The position numbers were made by a program, and so were the translations under genes. A model generated the notes under the pieces. It was not told the origin of the DNA. It saw nothing but the letters and a program-made list of their open reading frames with translations, and did no database searches. From Lethocerus indicus (Eukaryota; Arthropoda; Insecta; Hemiptera; Belostomatidae): 64,000 nucleotides of DNA. This document shows, piece by piece, positions 1 to 11,501 of the stretch. Where the stretch lies: assembly GCA_019843655.1 (NCBI GenBank), contig JACDQD010000007.1:28920816-28984815 (forward strand). The letters run 5' to 3'. How positions within the stretch are numbered: position 1 is the stretch's first letter; the number at the start of each line of letters is the position of its first letter.

Positions 1-360
1 AACAACGCAATGAAGTAGAAAACGAATTCTAATAAAGTAATACAAAACGTTCAATCCAAACTAAATTTGAAAAACTGGCGGTGGAATTCAGCGCGATATT
101 AAATCCGTAAGGGAAATTGTTTAAACTGTACAAATTTATAGCAAAAATTGAAGAAATTCCCTCACAATAGTTTTGTTTTCTCATGTGTGCCATCTCGATT
201 TTCTGGATATTAAAAATATCTGTAAATAAAAACGAAATCGCTTTTTTATAAATTATACTACCACAAAATAATAACAGGAGGACAGTAACGGAGTCAGTTG
301 TCCGTTAGAGGAATATAAACACAAGGTAGAAAAAGAATAATAATCGGAAGAATAACCGTC
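1..360. other. AT-rich intron of the ADAM17-like gene, no recognised feature
   Basis: No exon-like reading frame with splice borders and no recognised repeat was found here. It is presumably intron of the gene that runs off the left end. Confidence 0.4.
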
Positions 361-369
361 TATGGCCAC

Positions 370-600
370 CCCCCTCCCCCGTGTAACTTTCAGGTCACAT
401 TTAAATTTATCGAGATTTTACCAAATAATTACCGGCTTTTTGTGGGCTGGCGCATAAATCTTAATCCTATACAACGTTGTCAAGACAACTAATATCAATT
501 TTTTTTTCATTCGCGTATACAGGTTTATAATTGCTGATATTTCGTTCCCCCCCAATTTTTTTGGAATTAAAATAAAAATTCGGCCCGTAGAGGGTTAATA
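370..600 (-). mobile_element. Family C element (TTAA-flanked, piggyBac-like MITE)
   Basis: Reverse-oriented copy of the family seen at 23168-23412, 50748-51462 and 59127-59625. It ends in AGAGGGTTAA and contains the shared blocks TGTAACTTTCAGGTC, the ACCAAATAATTACCGG block and the TTGTCAAGACAA palindrome. It lies in the ADAM17-like intron. Confidence 0.6.
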
Positions 601-916
601 TTGCAGCCGTATTACGTAATTGTGCCGTAATTGTGTAAAAATGCCACCATCGGGTGAATTCCTTTTTATCTCGCCTAACACATCAATTCTTAATTGTACC
701 TATTAATTTATATCATTTATTTATATTCCAGGATTTTTCCTCCATTTTGAAATCGGCAAAAACCCTTCCAGTGCAGTTCGTTCAGTCAGTATCCAAACAA
801 TGTTCGACTACGATTTCACCAATAGACGTTAATTGTAAATACGCATAGGCGTTATCTCGCACTTTTAGAATATTGTAAATGGTACGAATATATTATAATA
901 TTATTTTATTTTGTAC

Positions 917-2266
917 CTGCCCCTTCTTTGACGTAAGCGCAAGGGCTCTGGTTAGTCGAGTGCCAGCTCAGCTTCACGTCGGACGCCTTGTAAGTCAACA
1001 TCGTTTCGTTGCCGAGTTCGGGCAGGTGTCGCCACGACGGCTGGAAAAAAAAATTGAATTTACCATTCGGTAACAGGACGCCGCGGTAAATAACAGAATA
1101 AATCGTATAAAATATTGGATCGGCAACTAAATAATTGCGGATTCTTCTCATCTTCGGGTGTTTGCATTTTTTGGTATGCACAACGAATAGTCGGGGTACG
1201 TATAATAAACATTTCAGAATATACTCAAGATAGGTTCGAAGAGGCGTAAACGTGCGTAAAAATACAAATAACGCCCCCATCTCCGTCTGGCGACGAAACC
1301 CGCAATGACTTACGAAAATTTTTCGTATTCCGAAAGCCCATCCGTGAGCGTCGTTAAAAATATGATACGCCTTAATATAATGTTAAAGTGTAAACCTCGA
1401 TATGGTACGTTTCGTCGGGAAGCTGTACGGTGGCCGTCATCATCCCTTCGTGCAAGTGGACACTCGCGTCCGACCATACCTCGCCGAATAGTCTGCCTTC
1501 GTAGAAACTTTCGTGATCTGTTTTTGTAAACAGAAACAATATAGTATCGATCGAACGCGATCGAAACAGTGTTCAGACGACAATAAAAAAAATATTTTTA
1601 AATTATAAACGTGCCTATAGCGACCGGTCTCTCCTTTCCGTCCCCGTCTACGGTGCTCGCTTCGAAATTCGAATGGAGGACACCTTTCCTCGGAGTTAGA
1701 ATCAATCGGAAATTCCTAAAAAAATTGAAATATTAAAATGTAGCGGATTCCGTCCAATTACATTATCACCAAAATATGAGGCATTGCACGGTTACAAAAT
1801 GTAAACGGTTTCGAATAATAGTTTTGTTGTGTGCGAGCGGGTTTGGCTGCTTTCAGCCGTTTCACCGTCTTCGGTAGCGGTGTTGTGAGTCACTCTGGCA
1901 CGGGACATCCTGTTTCCACTGTCATTTACTATAGTGCAAGTAGTAAATAGACATAATATATATATATATAATCGAAATCAAGTGACACTGCAAACACGAC
2001 TCATCGGTGCGCCGGATCGACTCGAACGGCTACTGAAGACGGTCTATCGGTCCATGAAAAGACCAAACCAGCGAGAGGCGACAGAAGAATGCGAAATCTA
2101 CATATAAAACTTAAATATTTAGAGCCAATCAACATTCACTGTTTAACGAGTGATGAAACTGACTTTTTTTAGAAGACAGAAAATGGTAGTGCTAAATAAA
2201 ATTTTTAAAAAAATGTCGGAAAATAGTGTGCGTCACTGATTTCTAAAAGTGATTCATCAGACACTA

Positions 2267-2326
<60 letters not shown>

Positions 2327-3962
2327 ATATATTCCAACCCCTTGCAGACCACAAAACAGGTATATTAAATTAGTATAACAAGAGTACAGGATACGGGAAT
2401 CGATTGAAGGACGACAAAAGGTTTACCAATTTGATATACGTTTTGTGGTCTGCGAGGGGTTGGAATACTGTAGGTTCGTGATGTTTCTGTCTCCTCTCGC
2501 TGCCGGTTTGGTCTTTTGCTAGACCGGGGTTTCGGCCGCTCGCCATCTTCAGTAGCGCTGTGTCAGTCACTGTCAGCACTTTGGATGTTTTCTGGGGCAT
2601 CCTCACTGCCCACTGTCACTTGTACTTTAGTGTTTGTCAGTTTGTGAAAGTGACAGTGGGCAGTGAGAGGATGCCCAGAAAACATCCAAAGTGTCTAACA
2701 CAGCGCTACTGAAGATGGCGAGCGGCCGAAACCGCAGCTGTGTTAGTCATTGTTAGCACTTTGGACGTTTTTTGGGCATCCTCACTGCTGCACTGTCACT
2801 TGTACTTTAGTGTTTGTCAGTTTGTGAAAGTGACAGTGGGCAGTGAGGATGCCCACTGTTAGGTCTTTTGCTAGACCGGTTTGTCGGCCGCTCGCCATCT
2901 TCAGTAGCGCTGTGTCAGTCACTGTCAGCACTTTGGATGTTTTTTCGGGGGGCATCCTCTCACTGCCCACTGTCACTTTCACATGTACTGTAGTGTCTGT
3001 CAGTATGTCAGTCGTTTATATATATGTGTTCTGTTATTGTTATTGGGGGGATTATGTTTGTCTTCGGATTTTGTTAATCCGTTTTCTAGGTATGAGTCAG
3101 ATTGTCGGAAGGGGGGTTGGGGTGGGTGTGATCCTTTAATAGTTATTATAGGTGTAAATATCGCTTCACTCTGGGAATTAATTTTCTCATTTATGAGAAA
3201 AAGGTTTACCTTCCGAGCGTATAGAACTGAACCTCTTTGATTTTGTTGAAAGGATGCGAGCTCTCTTTCAGTCCCCTCTTGACGATATGGTGCGACAGCT
3301 GCGACACGTGCAGCGTGTCGAAATGTCTCAGATTTTCATAAATTGAACCTACGGAAATGGGAAATTATCGGGTCGGCGACTCGGCGATTGCGGAATGTCG
3401 GCGACAACAAGCAGCGTTGTGCGTATTTTCAAGTACATCGTTTGCGCAGATAAGCCGTAGACGGTTTCTAATACGGGTATAAGATACATTCGGCTTCTCT
3501 GCAATGTCCCGGTGTCGAACTATGGCCTTTATTCGGTCATCGTCGACCTCCACCGGAAGTCCTCCGGCGGCGCCCCTCGTCTTTTAACGAAAAATCCCCC
3601 CCCCGACGGGAATTTCGCGAACCGTTCTTGTTAAGGCTTCATCTTCCGTAAACGGCGTACAACTTTTTACGAGCCCGCCAAGCGTCAAAACCTTTTAGTG
3701 TTTTAGCTTTTTATAAAAATTCGACCGGTCGATGTAATTTTGATGCCGAATGTTTCAGACAGGGCCGAATAATAACAGTGTCGAAGAATCTTATCCGTGC
3801 AAAGATGTTGTACTTAAAAATATGTACAAAGCCATTTGTTGTCGGTGAATTCCGCAATTACTTAGTTGCCAACCGATTACTGATTATTGTAATTGAAGAC
3901 TTACAATAGACTTCGGAGAAGTAGACGAAAGCCAGACAAATGCCGAAATTCATTATCGACAT
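917..3962 (-). CDS. ADAM17/TACE-like metalloprotease, N-terminal part (partial)
   Basis: Five coding exons read on the minus strand: 3962-3905, 3348-3210, 1715-1615, 1517-1396 and 1040-917. Phases agree at every junction. Exon 1 encodes a signal-peptide-like start (MSIMNFGICLAFVYFSEVY). The next exons give prodomain sequence, including HFDTLHVSQLSHHIVKRG, NFRLILTPRKG, FYEGRLFGEVWSDASVHL and PSWRHLPELGNETMLTYK, which align in order with the ADAM17 prodomain (FFTGHVVGEPDS, IEPLWRF and MLVYKSEDI in human). ADAM17 is a membrane sheddase that cleaves ectodomains such as TNF precursors and EGFR ligands. The catalytic HEXXH domain, disintegrin and transmembrane regions are not in the window; the last exon ends in phase 1 at a GT donor, so the gene continues left of position 1. 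The donor after 1615 appears to be GC rather than GT. Intron 1 contains a complete mariner derivative. ADAM10 is the main alternative, but the MLTYK and IEPSWR matches favour ADAM17. Confidence 0.85.
1115..1304 (+). mobile_element. Mariner-derived MITE (about 190 bp)
   Basis: Starts TTGGATCGGCAACTAAATAA next to a TA and ends with the degenerate complement of the same terminus. The whole element matches 48788-48994 in reverse orientation, including the GAAGATGAGAAGAATCCGCG and GTAAAAATACAAATA blocks. It has no coding capacity. It sits in the intron between exons 4 and 5 of the ADAM17-like gene, about 90 bp from the exon 4 donor. Confidence 0.75.
1965..2330. repeat. (AT)n microsatellites and unassigned intron sequence
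   Basis: A short (TA)n run at about 1960-1972 and a longer interrupted (TA)n at about 2264-2330, the latter abutting the right terminus of a family A element. Between them I see no gene. Confidence 0.8.
2331..3160. mobile_element. Family A foldback elements, composite block
   Basis: Defines family A. A solo right end (CAGACCACAAAACAGG) lies at 2344-2362. A left end follows at about 2435 (TTTTGTGGTCTGCGAGGGGT). Then come conserved modules in fixed order: GTAGGTTCGTGATGTTTCTG, TCTCCTCTCGC, TGCTAGACCGG, TCGGCCGCTCGCCATCTTCA, GTAGCGCTGTGTCAGTCACT, CACTTTGGATGTTTTC, GGGCATCCTCACTGCCCACT and GTCACTTGTACTTTAGTGTT. Each module recurs in inverted form, so the unit can fold into long hairpins. A longer variant adds a segment with CGGATTTTGTTAATCCG (3065-3085). 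No transposase is present. It lies in the intron between exons 2 and 3 of the ADAM17-like gene. Confidence 0.8.
3368..3877 (-). mobile_element. Internally deleted mariner element in ADAM17-like intron 1
   Basis: The left terminus (TCGGGTCGGCGACTCGGCGA) and right terminus (complement of ATCGGTTGGCAACTAAGTAA) form inverted repeats, each bordered by TA, the mariner target duplication. On the minus strand it retains a transposase N-terminal relic with DDDRIKAIV and HRDIAEKPNVSYTRI, resembling the mariner DEDR-KALI and REIAE-LNIS helix-turn-helix region, at the distance from the 5' end expected for the family. The catalytic half is missing, so it is non-autonomous. It fills most of intron 1; its left end is about 20 bp from the exon 2 acceptor and its right end about 27 bp from the exon 1 donor. 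Confidence 0.85.
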
Positions 3963-4455
3963 ATTTCAGAAAAAGTGAAAAATTGAAAAAAGTGGATCGG
4001 ACATCCGAACGAAACGTTTCGAGAGAGAAGAAACGCCCCGTGAAATTGACTCGCAGGTTATGTTTTTCCTGATGCGTTGAAAACACGAAGGAAATTCATC
4101 GTTAGAAATATCGAAAATGGTCAAGCGAAATAAACCGTTTTTAAGCGTATTTCATGAAAACGGAATCGGGCGTTTGAAAGAAAGTTATACTGATACACTG
4201 ACGGAGCAGCCAACTGTTGTCCGCCAAAATACACTAGGTTCAATATTAGATAACTAAAAAAAAAAAAATAAAAAATTATATTTCTTTAAATAAATACAGA
4301 AGCCAAATTTTAGAACTTTATTCGTTATAAATATCCTATACCGGTAAATTAACCTTGTTCACGCTCAAAACGCTAAAATTAACACGTTGAGTGCCGGTTA
4401 CTGACACTGAACCTTCCCCTCCGAATTATCACTTCTAACGATAATTGGGATTATT

Positions 4456-4703
4456 GGTTATTTCAGGCACTTTCAGGGGGGTAGAAATGGCTGAATAAAT
4501 TGTCCAACAAACTATTTAATCGGTAGATACAAATTATAACGATAATTTTTTTAGTTTTATACCCTATTCTAGACACTCTAGAATACGGTATTGAAATAAA
4601 AAATTTATCGTTTAAATTTTTATTTACTCCACCTACACAGTTTGTTGGAAAATTTACTCAGCCATTCAATTTCTACCCCCCCTGAAAGTGCCTGAAATAA
4701 CTT
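4456..4703. repeat. Inverted repeat in the DCAF13 3' flank
   Basis: Arm one (about 4456-4530, with TTTCAGGCACTTTCAGGGGG and TGTCCAACAAACT) is the reverse complement of arm two (about 4625-4703, with AGTTTGTTGGAAAATTTACT and CCCCCCTGAAAGTGCCTGAA). Arms are about 75 bp with few mismatches and the spacer is about 95 bp. It lies just beyond the DCAF13 stop codon (4792), possibly within its 3' UTR. Confidence 0.75.
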
Positions 4704-4754
4704 GAGAGGAAGGAATAAACACGGGCGTATATTGAAAAGAAAATCGGTAAAAAG

Positions 4755-4760
4755 TTTATT
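4755..4760 (-). terminator. Candidate DCAF13 polyadenylation signal
   Basis: AATAAA on the minus strand, 32 bases past the stop codon. It is the first such signal downstream. If it is used, the inverted repeat at 4456-4703 would lie outside the main mRNA. Confidence 0.4.
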
Positions 4761-4791
4761 CGAACTGTCGTAAAGATGTCGTACGCAACAA

Positions 4792-7700
4792 TTATTCTTT
4801 CTGTTCCACGATATGTCTCTTCTTTTCCGACACGAACGGTACAGTTCCGGGTTTCGAATGGGCCCTTCTGTTTGCCTCCCTGAAAATAAAATTTTCATAT
4901 ATCATTCAAATAACTGTATAAAAATATCTATAAAAACTGGACGTTTGAAACGAGGAATAATAATTATAGATTATACGACAAATGTTTTTACGAATATAAA
5001 ATCGGAGCAGTAAATACATTAAACGTTTAAGTGCCACCAGGGGTTTTTAAAAATGTCGTGTCGGATTGTGCCACGAAGCACAATCGTTTATCGGCGAGAA
5101 ATGCACTTTTGCATCTCGACGCGTTAAAGAGAGAGACGGCTAAATTATGCGGGTCGTTTACGATTATTTGAAAGAAAAAAAATTTGTTATAAAAATATCT
5201 ATAAAACTAGACGTTTAAAACGAGGAATAATAATTATAGATTATACGACAAATGTTTTTACGAATATAAAATCGGAGCAGTAAATACATTAAACGTTTAA
5301 GTGCCAGGGGTTTTTAAAAATGTCGTGTCGGATTGTGCCACGAAGCACAATCGTTTATCGGCGAGAAATGCACTTTTGCATCTCGACGCGTTAAAGAGAG
5401 AGACGGCTAAATTATGGGGTCGTTTACGATTATTTGAAAGAAAAATTTGTTATAAAATATCTATAAAACTAGACGTTTAAAACGGGGAGTAATAATTGTA
5501 GATTATACGACAAATGTTTTACGAATATAAAATCGGAGCAGTAAATACACTAAACGTTTAAGTGCCACCAGGGGTTTTTAAAAATGTCGTGTCGGATTGT
5601 GCCACGAAGCACAATCGTTTATCGGCGAGAAATGCACTTTTGCATCTCGACGCGTTAAAGAGAGAGACGGCTAAATTATGCGATTATTTGAAAGAAAAAA
5701 ATTTGCTGGCAAAAATGAATAATAAATAAATGAGTTTTTCACTCTATTCGCTGCACGAACAGCGTCTTTTGGCGCTCGGCTATAGACGCTTTCAACAATT
5801 CATTTCTGGGCGCCTCCGCAGCGAAAGCGTTAAAAAATAAATAACGAAATAGTCGTATTAAAACTACTCACCTGACTTTCTCTTTCGTTCGAATAACGCG
5901 ATGTTCGTTCTGCGCGTTGTAAACGTGTTTCGGCACCTGTCTGTGCCTCGCTATCCTCTTGATTTGTGGGAAACTTTCGAATTTGCTCAACAGAGCGTTG
6001 TTGTATTTGAAAGTGGCTTTTTCGCGCGGTCGCAGCTGTATTTACAAGTTAAAATTCAAGCGTTAGTATATAATTCCCCCTATAGTAAAAACTGGTAGAA
6101 CAATAAATATTATTTAGACGATTCGTATTGATTGTCCTCTTTTTGAGGGGATGACGAAATTTTAGAATTTTCAAAAACAGAATTTTTAAATACTATACCA
6201 GTACCTAAATTCTGTTACTCTCAAGGTACGGTTTCTATTTTTATACTGTAAAAAAAACTGAACAGATACAAAATAAATAATTACCGGAATAAATTATGTA
6301 ATACCCCAAATGATTCGATATTTTAAAATACTTATATAAACTCAAATACACCAAAAAAAAAAAATTAGATGATTCGATGTACCTTTATTATTTTCATTTA
6401 AAAAGTGCGCATAATGTTAAAAAAAAAAAGGTACTTTTCCGTTAGCCGGGCACAAACGTGTCGACGGAATAAAAGTCGAAAATGTTTTTATTATAAACAA
6501 ATATATGTCGCATTCTTTGCTAATATACCTTTCTCTTGGGGGAAAAAAAAACTGACTGCATCTTTTTCAGTTCTAGCTAAATACCAAATTTTCATCTTTT
6601 TTTATACAAAAATTAAGATCGAAGAAAAAAAAAGGAAAACATGCTTTGTTTCGAATGAATTCAGAGAATTGAAAGGCACATTAGGCCTCAAATGAACATT
6701 GTAATTGGGCCCTTATGATTGTAAGAAATTCGGCCGTATTCTACATTATTTGGCGATTTTACGCTTGCGCCCGGCCACAAAAAAGTACCAAAAAAAAAAA
6801 ATGAAACAGATAATAGTTTTCAAAACCTGTTTTGTGGTCTGTGAGGGTTTGGAAGTTTTCACGTTGTTCCGTCTCCTCTCGCCGGTCTTCTGCTAGACCG
6901 GTTTCGTCCTCTCGCCGTCTTCAGTATCAGTCTGAGTCCCTACTCAACTTACGTTAACGGGGGGGGGGCATACTCGCCCCGCTACCGAAGACGGCAAGTG
7001 GCCGAAAACCGGTCCAGCAGTAAAACTTTTAGACATGAAAAAACTACGAAAACGGTTACTTACCACTCCGAGTTTTTCCGACGCTCTGGCTTTCCAAAGT
7101 CGGATGTTCATTTCGTCCGAAGCGCTGAGCACAAATTTATCGTCGAGACTCCAAGCGACGTTCGTTATCCTCTGCATTCTTTTCGTGTGATATACGTCCC
7201 GAGAGTGGCCCTCAAAAGTGGAAAAACGAAAAATACAAACGGTAAGAAAATATTCAGTAGAAGATCGTAGACTCTTCAGTCTAATTATGAAGAAGGCGAG
7301 GGCCGAGATTTCGTTAAAAATTTTGAATGCAACCAACGCCCGTACTCACTTTGAAACACGAAAATATTCTGAGCGTTTTGTCGTAACTTCCGGAAACGAT
7401 TTCGAGACCCGTCGGAGAATAATCAACCGAAATAACGGCGGACACGTGACCCATGTGAACTTGTTGGGCCAACGCCATACGTCTTGTATCGAATGTGTAC
7501 AAACTGAAAAATTCGATATCGAATTAATAACTTCGTAATTCTCAACATCAATAACTAATTTATCGATTGCCGATAAATTAATCATAATTTTAATTTTATT
7601 AAGTTTGTTCACTGTAGGTTCGTGAAGTTTCTGTCTCCTCTCGCTGGTTTGGTCTTTTGCTAGACCGGTTTGTCGGCCGCTCGCCATCTTCAGTAGCGCT

Positions 7701-10700
7701 CTGTGTTAGTCACTGTTAGCACTTTGGATGTTTTTTGGGCATCCTCTCATTGCCGACTGTCACTTTCACATGTACTGTAGTGTCTGTCGGTATGTAAACA
7801 TACTGTAACATACGGTATCATACTGACAAACATTACAGTACATGTGAAAGTGACAGTGAGAGGATGCAAAACATCCAAAGTGCTAACAATGACAGTAACG
7901 CAGCCGCCATCTTCAGTAGCGCTGTGTTAGTCACTTTGATGTTTTTGGGCATCCTCACTGCACTGTCACTTCACAAACTGACAAACACTACAGTAGAAGT
8001 GAATGCAGTGAGGATGCCCAAAACATCCAAAGTGCTAACAGTGACAGTAACATCTTCAGTAGCGCTGTGTTAGTCACTTTGGATGTTTTTGGGCATCCTC
8101 TCACTGCCCACCGTCACTTTCACAAACTGACAAACACTAAAGTACAAGTGACAGTGGGCAGTGAGGATGCCCAAAAAACAACCAAAGTGCTGACAGTGAC
8201 TGACACAGCGCTACTGAAGATGGCGAGCGGCCGAAACCCCGGTCTAGCGAAAGACCGAACCGCAGCGAGAGAGGAGACAGAAACTTCACGAACCTACAGT
8301 ATTCCACAACCCGTCGCAGACCACAAAACAGGTATATCAAATAAGTTTGTTTACTTGTAATCTTCGTTGGCCGCCGTAAATGTGTACGCTTCCATCGGAT
8401 TCCAGGCGATCTGATTAGTCCTCATCTCGAGTACCAACTTCCTGACGGGACCGGCCTCCCGTGTGTCGTACAGAACGATGCTCCTGTCGCTCGCGCACGT
8501 TGCTACAACGAAAAACGCATATTACAGACGACGTATAGGTATGAGACAAAATCGCTTTCTGCTTCCCAATTATAATTTTTATGATGAACAAGGATAAAAT
8601 CGCAGACCCGGTTTCGCTAGACCGGTTTCAGCAGCTCGCCATCTTCAGTAGCAGTGTTAGTCACTTATTATTTAACCCTTTCGCAGTCAAAGAAGGCGGT
8701 CAATTTCTTTGAGAGCACAAAATTCGGTTCCGAAAATTTTTGATTTCGATGAAAATCTACCAGGAATTAAAGCGAATATTGACGATAAATCGTCGATATT
8801 AGAAAACTTTCGACTTTTCTTTTCCGAAAATACGGTCGAACATATTGTAAGAGAGAGCGACGCTTATTATACCACGAAAACTGTACGCGGTAAGCACTCA
8901 CGATCGATGGCGTGGAAAAATACAATAGTGCCCGAAATGTATCGATTTTTTTGCTCCGACGATGTTAACGTCGAGAGTAGAAAAAGTATCGGTCGAAACT
9001 GACGAGTTATTACGAACGGAAAGTTTTCCACGAATAACGACAAAAGACAGGTATAAATCTCTATTAGAAATGGCGCACTTTCGTGGTAACAATGAAATGA
9101 CAAATCGAGACGCGCCAATAAAAATTCTGGAGCATCGTCGACAGACTGGGAAATTCTTTTTCACGAGCACTATGTCGTATTATGTGAGCGCGGTCGATCT
9201 TGCATCGGCTGCTTAGAGCGCGACTCATTTCCGAGCTCTCTGCCGTGAAAGGGTTAATAACGACACACACGACAAACAGACAACCGCCACAGTACAAGCG
9301 TCGGTGGCACAGTGCTGTCTGAGGATGCCCGAAAAACATCCAAAGTGCCTGATGTGACTAACACCGCTAGTGATGATGGCGAGCGGCCGACAAACCGGTC
9401 TAGCGAAAGACTAAAACAGGAGACAGAAACGCACCCTCGCAGGCCACAAAACAAGTACGTTAAACGAGGATAAAATCATCGTAAAAGTACGAACCGAGTA
9501 TGTGCTGTTCGATCGGATTGAAAGCGACTGAATGGAGGCTGTCGGCGCCCCACGTAAACGATTTTATGGGCTCGTTACGGCTCTGTTCCCAAAGCAGGCA
9601 CGATTCACCGCACGTCGCGATTATGTTAGTTCTCTTATTGCAGGAGAGGCCGGTTATAATTGACTGTAACAGATTTAATAAAAAAACAAATATTAATTGA
9701 CACCTAAGTGAATATTAATTAGATTACGGCTAATAAATGAGCAAACGTACTTAAATTCTCACCGGTCGCCGACTGGCTTCCGGTAAGATCGCTCAATGTC
9801 TTCGGTAGGACCTCGGTCGGGCAGAGGTTGATCAACTGCTATTAATTTTTATTACAATTATTCTTAAAATAATTTAATCCGCAACATTAATGTCCATGGG
9901 GGCATAGTCTTACTATCTGCGGAATTGAAGCGCAGATATTATTGACAATCTGGCCTTTACTAACTATTTAAATTTTACCTTTATTCATTCTGCCAATATT
10001 AGACATTTCTCCGTTCGTTGCACAAGGGCAATTTCGTAATAGTTTAGTTTTATTAGTACTGAATAAAAAAAAATAGTTGCGAATAAGCAGATTAGAATCA
10101 TAAAAGCCTAATACCGTAGATTTGTGTCTCCTCTCGCTGGTTTTATCTTTTGCTAGACCGGTTTCGGCCGCTCGCCATCTTCAGTAGCGTGGTGTTAGTC
10201 ACTATTGGCACTTTGGATATTTTTCGGGCATCCTCACTGCCTACACCGTCACCTGTACTATTGACATTAATAACTGATTTTAAAGGGACTAAGAACTTTC
10301 ATTTTGTCCGAACATAAAGACAGTACAGTAGTGACAGTGACAGTGCAGTGAGGATGCTCACTCAAGTGCCAAAAGTGACTAACACAGCGCTACTGAAGAC
10401 CGGGGGGGGGGTGGCCGAAACCGGTCCGGCAAAAGACCACAAACCGGTGAGAGAGGAGAGACAAATCTACGGTATTCCCAACCGCTGACAGACTCTGACC
10501 GAATTCGGTAATTTGAGTACCTTCGATATGACCGTGTTGATCGGCAGATCTTCAGTGAACGGCGGCAATTCCGTGTGCCACGTTTTTATGGTTTTGTCGT
10601 CGCTGACTGTGAAAAGGCGTTCGCCGGTCTGATCGAAATCGATACCTCGGACGATGCCGTCGTGAGCTTGAAACGACCTGACGCATTTCCTCGTCGGCAG

Positions 10701-11429
10701 ATTCCACAATTTCACCTGCAACCGAAATTCATAGCGCATTAAAAAAAAAAAACATAGTAAGGATAATGATTTCGATTTCCTAATATCCCAAATGGCAACT
10801 TTTCATTGCCTCGTAATTAAGAGAGTATGTCGATAATTCCGTTAGCGAACAATCATGAAGATGCTCATGAACTCATTCCCACAAAAGACGTCATGCTTCT
10901 ATACGCAAAATAATAATAATAATAATAATAATAAAAGCTACAGTCGCCTACAGCATACGTCATGATATCGAATGAAACAGATATCGATATATAACCTCGT
11001 CTATCAGTAGGGGCCTTTTATTTTGCATTTTAAGCAAGCATTTCTTCAGAATACCCTATAATTAAGTGAAATAATATTTATCTACTTGTAATATTTCAAA
11101 CTGACTCCGGACAGATTTTAAACATAAAAATTCTTCACTCTTCATGAACTTATACTTTCTTGTACTTCTAATAACTTTTTCATTATAGTTAATTAATCCG
11201 AGTTTTTTTTTTCATGACAGTACATGTCAGAGGGATGCAATAAAGTGCTGCTACTAGTACTGAAGATGCAGGCCGACAAACCGTCTAGCAAAGACCAAAC
11301 CGGTTCATAAACATACAGTTTCTTTTTATTACACGTCCCAGGGCAGTATACTGATATAAGGTACTTAGAATATTGCATCAATGATCTGAACTCTCAGGCA
11401 TGACAGGCTCATGACATACCTGGTTGTAC

Positions 11430-11501
<72 letters not shown>

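Larger units (their letters stand above)
8600..9455. mobile_element. Family A copy split by a piggyBac-like insertion
   Basis: Left modules at about 8610-8671 (CTAGACCGGTTTC, GCTCGCCATCTTCAGTAGCA, GTGTTAGTCACTTATT) resume after the inserted element at about 9258 with CAAACAGACAACCGCCACAG, AAACATCCAAAGTG and AGGCCACAAAACAAG. It lies in DCAF13 intron 4. Confidence 0.75.

Noticed and set aside
9757..9840. A possible DCAF13 exon with PTEVLPKTLSDL on the minus strand
   Set aside because: The DCAF13 protein is continuous without it and the same motif recurs at 34345 in a family H repeat.
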